Shown: positions 50,311 to 58,963 of the stretch, piece by piece
Position numbering within the stretch: the stretch's first letter is position 1
How the letters are laid out: each line of letters begins with the position of its first letter
From: Streptomyces sp. DT2A-34
Lineage (GTDB): Bacteria > Actinomycetota > Actinomycetes > Streptomycetales > Streptomycetaceae
Direction: 5' to 3'
Assembly: GCF_030499515.1 (NCBI RefSeq)
Contig: NZ_JASTWJ010000001.1
Coordinates: 8,784,001-8,848,000 of the forward strand
Length of the DNA: 64,000 nt
The notes under the pieces: generated by a model
Database searches by the model: none
The model's input: the letters and a program-made list of their open reading frames with translations, nothing else
What the model was told of the DNA's origin: nothing
Translations under genes and position numbers: made by a program

Positions 50311-50946
50311 TTACTTCTGCGAGGCCCCGGCGTGCAGCGTGTCGAGTTGCTCGCTGGTGAGAGGCCTGGTCGGCATTCCCCGCAGAACCAGATGGATCTT
50401 CGCGGTCGCTTCCAGTTCTTCGATGACGTCAGCCGTGGCAGCGAGGTCGCGTCCGGCGGCGAGCGGCCCGTGGTTGGCGAGCAGGAGTGCGTGGTGCTGC
50501 TGCGCCGACTTCGCGGCGATCGGACCGAGACGCTCGTCGCCCGGCGCGTGGTAGGGGAGCAGCGGCAGGGTGCCGACGCGTAGGGCGTAGTACGCGGTGA
50601 GCGGTGGTAGTACGTCCGACGCGTCGTCCGGGTCCAGGCATGACAGGGCGACCGCGTAGGGGCTGTGCAGGTGTACGACGGCCGTATCGGCTGGGCGGGA
50701 CCTGTACATGGCCAGATGCAGGAACGCCTCCTTCGATGGCCGTGGACCGTCGAGATGTGTGCCGTCCAGGCTCAGGACCGACAGCTCTTCCGGCTCAAGA
50801 GCCCCCAGGGATGCTCCGGTCGGTGTGAGCAGGATGCAGTCGTCGGTGCGGACGCTGATGTTCCCGGTTCGGCCGGGGCTCAGTCCGCGTGCGAACAGCG
50901 AGGCGCCCAGGTCGGTGATCTGTCGCCGAAACCGCGTGCGGCTCAT
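50311..50946 (-). CDS. Class II aldolase of the OtnC type (3-oxo-tetronate-4-phosphate decarboxylase)
   Basis: The 211-residue protein belongs to the AraD/FucA class II aldolase family. GNISVRTDDCILLTPTGASL, the metal motif VVHLHSPYAVALS and ANHGPLAAGRDL carry the zinc histidines. Its ATG overlaps the stop of a DUF1537 kinase gene (ATGA). This kinase-decarboxylase pairing is the signature of OtnK/OtnC, which turn a 3-oxo-tetronate into CO2 and dihydroxyacetone phosphate. The isomerase OtnI and a tetronate dehydrogenase are not in the operon. Confidence 0.82.
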   Translation of the reverse strand: MSRTRFRRQITDLGASLFARGLSPGRTGNISVRTDDCILLTPTGASLGALEPEELSVLSLDGTHLDGPRPSKEAFLHLAMYRSRPADTAVVHLHSPYAVALSCLDPDDASDVLPPLTAYYALRVGTLPLLPYHAPGDERLGPIAAKSAQQHHALLLANHGPLAAGRDLAATADVIEELEATAKIHLVLRGMPTRPLTSEQLDTLHAGASQK

Positions 50947-52214
50947 GCGACCGCCTGCGTGGCGGCGAGGAGGAGCAGGTCGGGGGCGCCGAAGTTGCCG
51001 GATTTCAGCAGCAGGGCCAGGCGGGGTTCGCCCGTGCTGATGCACCAGGGGACTCCACGGTCCGCTTCAGCGCCGATCTCCACCGACTCCACCCCGACGG
51101 CGCTGACCACGGCGCCCGAGGTCTCGCCGCCCGCGACGACGAGGCGCCGGTAGCCCAGTCGCACCGCTTCCGCGGCCACGGCACCGAGTGTCCGCTCGAA
51201 CACCTCGGCGGCATCGATGTCGGCGCGCTGGCCGGGAGGAGCCGATGAATAGACCATCAGCGGTCGGCCGTCGGCGTGCGTACGGAGCCAGCGCAGGGCG
51301 TCGGTGCGGAGCGCGTCCGGTGTGGCGGACACGGACAGGTCCAGGCGATGGGACGGGAGCGTCGAGCTGGCTCGCGCCACCTGTCCCAGTGTGGTGTCGG
51401 AGCAACTGCCGGCAAGCACGATCGTGGGTCCGGCAACATGCCCCACGGAGGCGGAGGTGGCGATCCCGGTGGCGGACACCTCGCCCACGGCACGGGCCAG
51501 ACCGGCCGCGCCGGTGAGCACGCCGAGATCCGCGCCGGCATGGGCCACTGTGGTGAGGTCGGCGTCGCAGACCGCGTCCGTCACCGCGAACCGGATGCCC
51601 CTGTCCTGAAGGGTTTCCAGCCGCGCACGCAACGCGTCAGGCCCTTCTCGTACCAGGGAGAGGGGGACGAGCTCTACTGCGTGCGGTGTCTGTCGCCCGA
51701 GCAGGCGGACCAGGTCGGGATCTGTCATGGGCGTCAGCGGGTGGTGGCGCATCGAGGATTCGGACAGCAGACGGTCACCGACGAAGAGGTGTCCTTGGTA
51801 CACCGTGCGCCCGTGCTCGGGTGCGGCCGGACAGACGACGGTGAGCTCGGTTCCCGTCGCGTCGAGCAGCGCATCGGCCACAGGCCCGATGTTGCCCGCC
51901 TCCGTCGAGTCGAAGGTCGAGCAGTACTTGAAGAACAGGCGGGTGGTGCCCTGGCGGGCAAGCCACTCCCGGGCACGCAGAGTCTCCTCGACGGCCTCGT
52001 TGGAAGCGATGGTGCGTGTCTTGAGGGCAACGACCACCGCGTCACACAGAGGCAGTGTCGCGTCGTCGGCCGGGCAGTCGAAGAACAGCACGGTCCGCGC
52101 ACCGGCCCTGTGCAGGGCGGCGGCGACGTCGGTGCCGCCTGTGTAGTCGTCGGCGATGCAGCCCAACAGCGGTGACACCGTGGTCGTGCCGCGCGGACCC
52201 GCGGGGCTATCCAT
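50943..52214 (-). CDS. DUF1537 four-carbon acid sugar kinase (OtnK type)
   Basis: The 423-residue protein has both DUF1537 halves: the N-terminal sugar-acid domain LLGCIADDYTGGTDVAAALH and FKYCSTFDSTEAGNIGPV, and the C-terminal ATP domain VLAGSCSDTTLGQV and VVAGGETSGAVVSAVGVES. It phosphorylates 3-oxo-tetronate or a related four-carbon acid at O4. The start at 52214 lies inside the end of the aminotransferase gene, an 8-base overlap that argues for one operon. Threonate or erythronate kinases of the same family are alternatives. Confidence 0.85.
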   Translation of the reverse strand: MDSPAGPRGTTTVSPLLGCIADDYTGGTDVAAALHRAGARTVLFFDCPADDATLPLCDAVVVALKTRTIASNEAVEETLRAREWLARQGTTRLFFKYCSTFDSTEAGNIGPVADALLDATGTELTVVCPAAPEHGRTVYQGHLFVGDRLLSESSMRHHPLTPMTDPDLVRLLGRQTPHAVELVPLSLVREGPDALRARLETLQDRGIRFAVTDAVCDADLTTVAHAGADLGVLTGAAGLARAVGEVSATGIATSASVGHVAGPTIVLAGSCSDTTLGQVARASSTLPSHRLDLSVSATPDALRTDALRWLRTHADGRPLMVYSSAPPGQRADIDAAEVFERTLGAVAAEAVRLGYRRLVVAGGETSGAVVSAVGVESVEIGAEADRGVPWCISTGEPRLALLLKSGNFGAPDLLLLAATQAVA

Positions 52215-53628
52215 GCAGCACGGCTCCGATGGACTCGTCGAGGACGGTGACGAGCTCATCGATCTCTTCCCGAGTGATGATGTACGGCGGGCTGATCTGG
52301 ATCTGGTCGCCACCGGAGCCGTGGTTGACGCCGGGCGTCCCCTCGCGCAGCAGCACCCCGCGTGTCTCGGCCACTTCGACCACGCGTTTCGCGATGTTGT
52401 GGTCCTTGTCGAACGGGCGCTTGGTCTTCTTGTCGGCGACCAGTTCGACCCCGGCGAGGAGGCCGATGCCACGGACATCTCCTACTTCGTCCCGCCGTCC
52501 GGCCAGCTCGCGGAGCCGATGGTGGAGGTGTTCGCCCATCTCGGCGGATCGGTCGAACAACTCGTTTTCCTCGACGATCTCATAGACCTGCACGCCGACG
52601 GCGCAGGCCATCGGCATACCGCCGTACGTGAAGCCGTGTACGTACTGCCCCGACGTGGACCGGATCGTTTCGACGATCCGACCGGACGCCACACACGCCG
52701 CGAGCGGTGCGTAACCCGAACCGAGGCCCTTGCCGACCGTGAGGATGTCGGGTTTCGCGTCCCAGTGCTCGATCGCGAACGGCTTGCCCGTCCGGCCGTA
52801 ACCCGTCAGAACCTCGTCCGCGATGAACAGAATGTCGTAGCGGTCGCAGATCTCACGAATGCGCTCGTAGTAGCCGGCCACCGGAACGGCGCCGGCGAGT
52901 GAGGTACCGGAGACCGGCTCCGCGATGAACGCGGCCACCGTTTCCGGTCCCTCCTGCAGGATCGAGCGTTCCAGGTCGTCCGCACATGGGGTCCCGCAGC
53001 CGGGGAATTCGGCCGAGAAGGGGCAGCGATAACAGAAGGCCGGGGCGATCCGGGGACTGGACGCGATGTAGGGCGAGTACCGCGAACTCCAACTGGGCCG
53101 TCCGGACAGGCCCAGCATCGACAGCGTGTTGCCGTGGTAGCTCATGCCCCGGCTGATGATCTTCCACTTCGTCGCCCGGCCGCGATCAAGGTGGTATTGC
53201 CGCGCGATCTTCACGGCAGACTCGTTGGCTTCCGAGCCGCCCGAGCAGAAGAACACCTTGCCGTCGTCCACTGGTGCGAGAGCAGAGAGGCTTTCGGCGA
53301 GCCGTTCCTGCCATGGGTTGGTGAAGACGGCCGAGTACACGAAGCTCGTGCTTGCGGAAGCGGCGGCGAGCGCCTCGGAGACACGCCCAACGCCGTGCCC
53401 GATGATGTTGACGGCGGCGCCGCCCACCGCGTCCATGTACGGCCGGCCCTCGGAATCGAAGAGGTACATGCCCTCGGCGCTGACGATGGTCTTGTAGGCA
53501 TGCCGCAGGTCTCGTTGCAGGACCGCGCCGTTGGTCCGTTGCCACGCGTCCGGTCGAGTTTCGGCCGACACCGCTCCGATCGGAGTTGACGAACCGAGCG
53601 TCTGCGCGGTCGCACTGTTCTGACGCAT
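52207..53628 (-). CDS. Class III PLP aminotransferase at the head of the OtnK-OtnC operon
   Basis: The 473-residue enzyme has class III motifs: FFCSGGSEANESAVKIARQY, GMSYHGNTLSMLGLSG, FIADEVLTGYGRTGKPF with D271 and the PLP lysine K300 in LTVGKGLGSGYAPLA. Relatives transaminate omega-amino acids, beta-alanine, taurine and similar compounds. Linkage to a tetronate kinase and decarboxylase is unusual. One reading is that it makes an oxo-tetronate from an amino-hydroxybutanoate (for example a 4-hydroxythreonine-like compound), which OtnK and OtnC then dismantle. That is inference. Upstream lies a TGTTCAGCAA motif. Confidence 0.85.
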   Translation of the reverse strand: MRQNSATAQTLGSSTPIGAVSAETRPDAWQRTNGAVLQRDLRHAYKTIVSAEGMYLFDSEGRPYMDAVGGAAVNIIGHGVGRVSEALAAASASTSFVYSAVFTNPWQERLAESLSALAPVDDGKVFFCSGGSEANESAVKIARQYHLDRGRATKWKIISRGMSYHGNTLSMLGLSGRPSWSSRYSPYIASSPRIAPAFCYRCPFSAEFPGCGTPCADDLERSILQEGPETVAAFIAEPVSGTSLAGAVPVAGYYERIREICDRYDILFIADEVLTGYGRTGKPFAIEHWDAKPDILTVGKGLGSGYAPLAACVASGRIVETIRSTSGQYVHGFTYGGMPMACAVGVQVYEIVEENELFDRSAEMGEHLHHRLRELAGRRDEVGDVRGIGLLAGVELVADKKTKRPFDKDHNIAKRVVEVAETRGVLLREGTPGVNHGSGGDQIQISPPYIITREEIDELVTVLDESIGAVLHG

Positions 53629-53649
53629 ACCCCGCCCCTTGTGTCAATC

Positions 53650-53680
53650 ATCCAATTGATGAGTTGTTCAGCAATCCAAG
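53650..53680. promoter_or_regulatory. Candidate GntR sites before the aminotransferase operon
   Basis: ATCCAATTGAT (53650-53660), TGTTCAGCAA (53665-53674) and AATCCAA (53673-53679) overlap just upstream of the aminotransferase start. TGTTCAGCAA and AATCCAA both recur near the GntR gene at 62264-62320. Confidence 0.5.
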
Positions 53681-53848
53681 CAGATCCTCAGTGAGTGCGT
53701 CAACGTGCACCTGCGGCCACCCGGCGATCGTGTCCTAATAATGTCGCTCGACCTGGTCGACCAATAAAATCAACCGATACTGTCGGATGACAAACAACTG
53801 GTGTGGCTTGAGGCCAGTGAGTGTCGGCACAGGAAGAGAGAGGTACGC

Positions 53849-56800
53849 ATGGCGAACGCATCCGTACAGAAGACCGAAGCCATCCCCGAGCGTCCAGGGC
53901 TCCCTTGGATCGGACAGGCTCTCGACATCCCGCGCGGCGCGGATGCCCTCACCTACTTCACTGATGAGGTCAAGAAGCTGGGTCCGCTGTACAAGATCCG
54001 CGCCTTCGGCACTGAGGCGATCATCGTCGGCGGCCTGGACCTGGTCGCCGAGCTGTCGGACGAGAGCCGGTTCCGCAAGAACGTGCACTCCGATCTGCTG
54101 ATCCTGCGGGAGATCGGCGGGGACGGGCTGTTCACGGCCTTCAATGACGAGCCGAACTGGCGCAAGGCGCACGACGTCCTGATGCCGGCGTTCTCACTCG
54201 GTGCCATGCGGGGCTATCACTCCACGATGCTTCGGGTGGCCCGGAGCCTGATCGCCAAGTGGGACGAGGCGGTTGGGCGGAATCCCGTGGACGTGCCCGC
54301 CGACATGACCCGGCTGACGTTCGACACGATCGGGCTGAGCGGTTTCGGCTACGACTTCGAGTCCTTCAGCCGTGAGGAACCGCATCCCTTCGTAACGGCT
54401 CTGGCGCGAGCGCTGGAGTACGCCGACGCCAAGAACGGCGCCCTTCCGGGCGCGGAGCTGTTCCAGCGGAAGAAGGTGGAGCAGTTCCGGACCGACAACA
54501 AGCTGATGAAGGGCATGGTCGACGAGATCATCCAGCGGCGGCGCGCGGAGGGAGACACGAGCACTGATGATCTGCTGGGGCGGATGCTGCATACCCGGGA
54601 CGAGGTGACCGGCGAGCTCCTCGACGACGAGAACATCCGCAACCAGGCGATCACCTTCCTCATCGCCGGGCACGAGACCACCAGCGGGGCCCTGTCGTTC
54701 GCCATGTACTACCTGACGAAGCATCCGGAGGTGCTGGCGCGGGCCCAGGCGGAGGTGGACGCCCTGTGGGGCGACGTAGACGACCCGGACCCGGCCTACG
54801 GCGACGTCGGAAAGCTGACCTACATCCGCCAGGTTCTGAACGAAGCGCTCCGGCTGTGGCCGACAGCGCCGGGGTACGCCATCGAGCCGTTGGAGGACAC
54901 GGTCATCGGCGGCAAGTACCAGGTACGCAAGGGCGAAACGCTGATGGTGATGATCCCGGCGCTGCACCGGGACCCCGCGTGGGGTGAAAACGTGGAGCTG
55001 TTCGATCCGGAACGGTTCTCCCCGGAGCGTGAGGCGGCGCGCCCGGTACACCTGTTCAAGCCCTTCGGCAGCGGTGAGCGAGCCTGCATCGGCCGCCAGT
55101 TCGCACTGCACGAGGCAACGCTCGTGCTCGGCCTGCTCATCCACCGCTACCGCCTGATCGACCACACCAACTACCAGTTCAAGGTCAAGCAGTCGCTCAC
55201 CATCAAGCCCGACGACTTCACCCTGGAGTTGGCCCGGCGGGAGAGCGGCGAGCGCCGCCTGCCCGACGCCACCTCCACGAGCAGCGCCGCCGCCGAGGAG
55301 GTACGGCACAGTGCCCGGCGCGTGACCGGGACCTCCCTGACCGTGCTGCATGGTTCCAATCTCGGCACCTGTGCCGGCATCGCCCGCGATCTGGTGGAGG
55401 ACGGCGCCGAGCACGGCTTCAGCGCCACGGTCGCCTCCTTGAACGACTCCGTGGACCGGCTCGCCTCGGCGAACGGCCCCGTAGTGATCGTCGCCGCCTC
55501 CTACAACGGCAGGCCCACCGACGACGCCGCAGAGTTCGTCTCCTGGTTGGAGGACCTTCAGCCAGGCTCACTCGACGGCGTTCAGTACGCCGTGCTTGGC
55601 GTCGGCGACCGCAACTGGGCCGCCACCTACCAGCGCATCCCCACGCTCATCGACGAGCGACTGGCCGCCGCGGGCGCCACGCCCCTGGTGGAGCGCGGTG
55701 CGGCGGACGCCGCCGGGGACTTCGCCGGCACCGTGGATCGGTGGACCGGTGATCTGTGGTCAGCCCTGCTGGAGCGCTACGGCGTCCCGACCGTGGGCGG
55801 TACGGAACCGGTCAAGGACTCGGACGCCGACCTGGGGCTGTACGAGCTGGAGGACGCGGCGGAGTCGGTCACCGGTGAACTCGCCGCACGCCATGGAGTT
55901 CAGCCCATGCGGGTGCTGGACGCGTACGAACTGGTCGACATGGACCACGCCCTCGGCCGCTCCAAGCGCTTCCTCAGGCTGCGGCTGCCCCAGGGCGTCA
56001 CCTACCGCACCGGTGACCACCTCGCGATACTCCCGAGCAACCCGGAGGGCCTGGTGCGGCGGGTCGCCGACCGGTTCGGTCTCGACCTGGACCGCACGGT
56101 CCGGCTGCGCGCTCGGCGCCGCAGCCGCAGCACCCTGCCCGTCGATCGGCCGCTGACTCTGCGCCGTCTGTTGACCGACTTCGTGGAACTGCAGGATGCG
56201 GCGACGCGGGAGCAGGTCTCCGTGCTCGTGGAGCACACCGCCTGCCCGCCCGAGCGCCGCCCACTGGCCGAACTCGCCTCGGCGCGGCCCGATGCCTTCG
56301 GCGAGCAGGTGACCGCCGCCGGGCGCAGCATCCTGGACCTGCTGGAGCAGTACCGCGCGTGCGAGTTGCCGTTCGAGCTGTTCCTGGAGATGCTGCCGGT
56401 CCTGCGCCCGCGGCACTACTCGATCTCCTCGTCCGCCGAGGCGGCTCCCGGTGAGGTCGACCTGATGGTGTCGCAGCTCGCCGCCCCGCATCGCAGCGGC
56501 GAGGGCGTGTTCGCCGGGATCGCGTCGAACTACCTGCAGAACGTGTCGGCCGGCGACACGGTCCAGTCCCGGGTGCTGCCGTGCAGCGAGTCCTTCCGGC
56601 TGCCGCAGGACATGTCCGTCCCCGTGATCCTGGTCAGCGCGGGCACCGGGCTGGCACCGTTCCGCGGCGCGGTCCTCGACCGCTACCACACCGGATCCAC
56701 CGGCAAGTTGCTGTGCTACTTCGGCTGCGACCACCCCGATGTCGACTACCTGCACCGCGATGAGCTGGAAGCGGCGGAGGCGGCCGGAGCGGTCAGCCTG

Positions 56801-57067
56801 CGACCCACCTTCATGCACGCCCCCGAGGAGGGCGCCCGTTTCGTCCAGGATCGCATCACACAGGAGAGTGACGAGGTGTGGGCGGCGCTTGAGGCCGGAG
56901 GACGGGTGTTCATCTGCGGCGACGGCCGCCGCATGGCCCCCGCGGTGCGGGAGGCGTTCATGGGCGTCTACCGCGAGCACACCGGCGCCGGTGACGAGGA
57001 GGCCGCGTCCTGGCTGACCACGCTGACCGAGTCCGGCACGTACGTCGAGGACGTCTGGGCCGGCTGA
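53849..57067 (+). CDS. Self-sufficient cytochrome P450 / NADPH-P450 reductase (CYP102 type)
   Basis: The 1072-residue fusion starts at ATG 53849 (GAGAGG upstream). Residues 1-480 are a P450 with the I-helix AGHETTSG, the EALR K-helix and the heme loop FGSGERACIGRQFALHE with C413. Residues 525-690 are a flavodoxin-like FMN domain and 720-1072 an FAD/NADPH reductase (RHYSISSSAE; GTGLAPFRG; ICGDGRRMAPAV). Electrons flow NADPH-FAD-FMN-heme within one chain. By alignment with P450 BM3, the carboxylate anchors R47 and Y51 correspond to T55 and I59, and F87 corresponds to I89. Fatty acids may therefore not be the main substrate. It stands alone, with a terminator. Confidence 0.93.
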   Translation: MANASVQKTEAIPERPGLPWIGQALDIPRGADALTYFTDEVKKLGPLYKIRAFGTEAIIVGGLDLVAELSDESRFRKNVHSDLLILREIGGDGLFTAFNDEPNWRKAHDVLMPAFSLGAMRGYHSTMLRVARSLIAKWDEAVGRNPVDVPADMTRLTFDTIGLSGFGYDFESFSREEPHPFVTALARALEYADAKNGALPGAELFQRKKVEQFRTDNKLMKGMVDEIIQRRRAEGDTSTDDLLGRMLHTRDEVTGELLDDENIRNQAITFLIAGHETTSGALSFAMYYLTKHPEVLARAQAEVDALWGDVDDPDPAYGDVGKLTYIRQVLNEALRLWPTAPGYAIEPLEDTVIGGKYQVRKGETLMVMIPALHRDPAWGENVELFDPERFSPEREAARPVHLFKPFGSGERACIGRQFALHEATLVLGLLIHRYRLIDHTNYQFKVKQSLTIKPDDFTLELARRESGERRLPDATSTSSAAAEEVRHSARRVTGTSLTVLHGSNLGTCAGIARDLVEDGAEHGFSATVASLNDSVDRLASANGPVVIVAASYNGRPTDDAAEFVSWLEDLQPGSLDGVQYAVLGVGDRNWAATYQRIPTLIDERLAAAGATPLVERGAADAAGDFAGTVDRWTGDLWSALLERYGVPTVGGTEPVKDSDADLGLYELEDAAESVTGELAARHGVQPMRVLDAYELVDMDHALGRSKRFLRLRLPQGVTYRTGDHLAILPSNPEGLVRRVADRFGLDLDRTVRLRARRRSRSTLPVDRPLTLRRLLTDFVELQDAATREQVSVLVEHTACPPERRPLAELASARPDAFGEQVTAAGRSILDLLEQYRACELPFELFLEMLPVLRPRHYSISSSAEAAPGEVDLMVSQLAAPHRSGEGVFAGIASNYLQNVSAGDTVQSRVLPCSESFRLPQDMSVPVILVSAGTGLAPFRGAVLDRYHTGSTGKLLCYFGCDHPDVDYLHRDELEAAEAAGAVSLRPTFMHAPEEGARFVQDRITQESDEVWAALEAGGRVFICGDGRRMAPAVREAFMGVYREHTGAGDEEAASWLTTLTESGTYVEDVWAG

Positions 57068-57081
57068 TCCGGCCCTCGCAC

Positions 57082-57110
57082 GGCCACGGGCGTCCGAAGC
57101 GCCCGTGGCC
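57082..57110 (+). terminator. Terminator of the P450 gene
   Basis: GGCCACGGGCG (57082-57092) and CGCCCGTGGCC (57100-57110) form a perfect 11-bp stem with a 7-base loop, 15 bases after the stop. Confidence 0.85.
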
Positions 57111-57234
57111 GCTGTGTCCGCGCAGAACCCATCTCCTACTCAACTCTGATGAGGTTTCCGATGTTTGACCCGCACCTGGTTGTCGAGAGTTGGGCCGGCG
57201 AACGCGGTGTCTTCCTGCCTCGAGGTGTCCAGTG

Positions 57235-58431
57235 ATGGGGGGCGGTCGTTCCGCGCTCACGTTCGGCGTGGTGGTGGCGCTGATCGCCGGCGTGACCCTC
57301 GGCAACGGGGGAGCGAGCGTCATGCCCGTCTTCGTGGACGACTTCGCGGCCCGCTTCGGGATGTCCGACGCCGGCGCCGGGCTCGTGGCCGCGGCACAGT
57401 TGATGGCGACCGCAGTCCTGACGCTCACATTGGCCAAACGGGCCGCGCGACCAGGGCGCGCGAAGATGGCCCGTCTCGGACTGGTCGTGGCCGCCCTCGG
57501 TTTTCTGGGCACGGCCTGGGCACCCGACGAGGTGACGCTGATTCTGGCGAATCTGATCCTCGGCGCAGGGCTGGGGGCGGTCTACGCGGCGGCCACGGCC
57601 GCGCTGGCGGCGGCCGACGATGTCGACCGGGCATCCGCGGCCACCGTCATCGGGACCGTCTGCCTGTCCGCACTGCTGATCCTGGCCGTTTCGGCGGCCA
57701 ACAGCGGCTGGGGCGGAGGGACCGGGTTCGTGGTGATGGCTCTGAGCTGCGTGCCCGCCTGGCTGCTGGTACGCCGGCTCCCCGACGGACCGGGCTCAGC
57801 GGGGGACGCGCCGGTAGAAGCCGAGTCTGCGGAGTCCGCGAAGCCCTCGGTGATCCTGCTGATCGGAACGGCGCTGCTGTGGGCGGTCACTCAGGGGGCC
57901 TGGTCGTATGCCTCGGTGCTGGGCCGCGAGCACACGGGCATGTCCTCGTCGGCGGTCTCCGCCGTGCTGGCGGTGTCGAGTATCGTCGCGCTGGCGGGTG
58001 CGGTGCTGGGACCTGTCTCGGCACGGCGATTCGGCAGGATGCGGTCCATGGCCGCCTTCGTCAGCGGACAGGCCCTCGCCATGGCGGTGCTCATCTGGAC
58101 GAGAGATCCCATGCTGTTCACCGTCGCGGCCGTCCTCTGGCAGGCGTGCCAACTGGCCGTCCTCGTGCAGATGTTGGCCGCGGCGGCGGTCCTCGACACG
58201 TCCGGCCGCTTGGTCGCCTCCCTCGGCGGAGCCGGAGCCCTGGGCACGGGAATCGGCCCGTTGGTGGTGGGCGTGATCCTGGACGGTGCCGGCGCGGGCG
58301 TGCTCAGTATCGTCCTCGCTGTCGGCACCTTCGTCACCTCGTTCCCTCTGCTGAGGATGACGGTGGCCAGCGCCGCGGTCGCCCGCACGGAGCAGGCGGG
58401 GCACGAGACGAAGCGTACGACGGTTGCCTGA
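57235..58431 (+). CDS. MFS transporter (12 membrane segments)
   Basis: The 398-residue integral membrane protein starts at ATG 57235 with CGAGG 11 bases upstream. It shows paired hydrophobic segments and the MFS loop ARRFGRMRSMAAF between segments. Length and even TM distribution fit a drug or metabolite exporter of the CynX/NimT-like type. It lies in the same direction as the P450 gene but behind a terminator, and it converges with RidA, sharing a bidirectional terminator. The substrate is unknown. Confidence 0.85.
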   Translation: MGGGRSALTFGVVVALIAGVTLGNGGASVMPVFVDDFAARFGMSDAGAGLVAAAQLMATAVLTLTLAKRAARPGRAKMARLGLVVAALGFLGTAWAPDEVTLILANLILGAGLGAVYAAATAALAAADDVDRASAATVIGTVCLSALLILAVSAANSGWGGGTGFVVMALSCVPAWLLVRRLPDGPGSAGDAPVEAESAESAKPSVILLIGTALLWAVTQGAWSYASVLGREHTGMSSSAVSAVLAVSSIVALAGAVLGPVSARRFGRMRSMAAFVSGQALAMAVLIWTRDPMLFTVAAVLWQACQLAVLVQMLAAAAVLDTSGRLVASLGGAGALGTGIGPLVVGVILDGAGAGVLSIVLAVGTFVTSFPLLRMTVASAAVARTEQAGHETKRTTVA

Positions 58432-58449
58432 AGCAGAGCCCTGAAGCAG

Positions 58450-58498
58450 GGCCTCCTGACAGGTCACGGGCGCGGAAGCGCCCGAGCGTCAGGAGGCC
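58450..58498. terminator. Bidirectional terminator between MFS and RidA genes
   Basis: GGCCTCCTGAC (58450-58460) and GTCAGGAGGCC (58488-58498) pair perfectly and enclose a GGGCGC/GCGCCC stem. The genes on both sides end within 20 bases. Confidence 0.85.
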
Positions 58499-58517
58499 TT
58501 GTCACCGTGAATCCGGT

Positions 58518-58895
58518 TCAGTTCGCCTCGACGGCGTAGACCTCGATCTCCACCTTCATCCGCGGGTCGGTCAGTCTGGATATCTCCACGAGGGTGGACG
58601 CCGGATACACCTGCCCGAACGCCTCCTGGTGGGCCTTCGCGATCAGTTCCCCGTCGGCGATGTCGGTCACGTAGACAACGGTCCGGACCACTGAGCCCAG
58701 GCCGGAACCCACCTCTTTCAGCGCGGCCTCGATGATTGCCAGCGCGGCCTTGGCCTGCTGGTAGGCATCGCTTCCGTCCAGGTCCGGCGGCTGCGCCGTG
58801 GTGCCGGACACATGTATCTGGTTGGCCACTCTCACAGCGCGGCTGTATCCGTACGCATCCGCGTACGGTGTGCCAGCCGGCACGGTCTGTCTCAT
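58518..58895 (-). CDS. RidA/YjgF-family protein
   Basis: The 125-residue protein (MRQTVPAGTPYADAYGYSRA) has the RidA trimer motif: IHVSGTTAQPPD, VVRTVVYVTDIADGE, VYPASTLVEISRLTDPRMKV and EIEVYAVEA. The family arginine in the active site lies in the SRLTDPRMKVEIE region. RidA proteins hydrolyse reactive enamine or imine intermediates made by PLP enzymes. It may therefore serve the class III aminotransferase nearby or a flavin enzyme, but it is not in an operon with either. Confidence 0.87.
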   Translation of the reverse strand: MRQTVPAGTPYADAYGYSRAVRVANQIHVSGTTAQPPDLDGSDAYQQAKAALAIIEAALKEVGSGLGSVVRTVVYVTDIADGELIAKAHQEAFGQVYPASTLVEISRLTDPRMKVEIEVYAVEAN

Positions 58896-58963
58896 CTTCG
58901 TCCATCCCATCGCGCCACATGTCCAACAACTGGACGTTCGGGCCTGGTTCAAGTGTTGAACAA

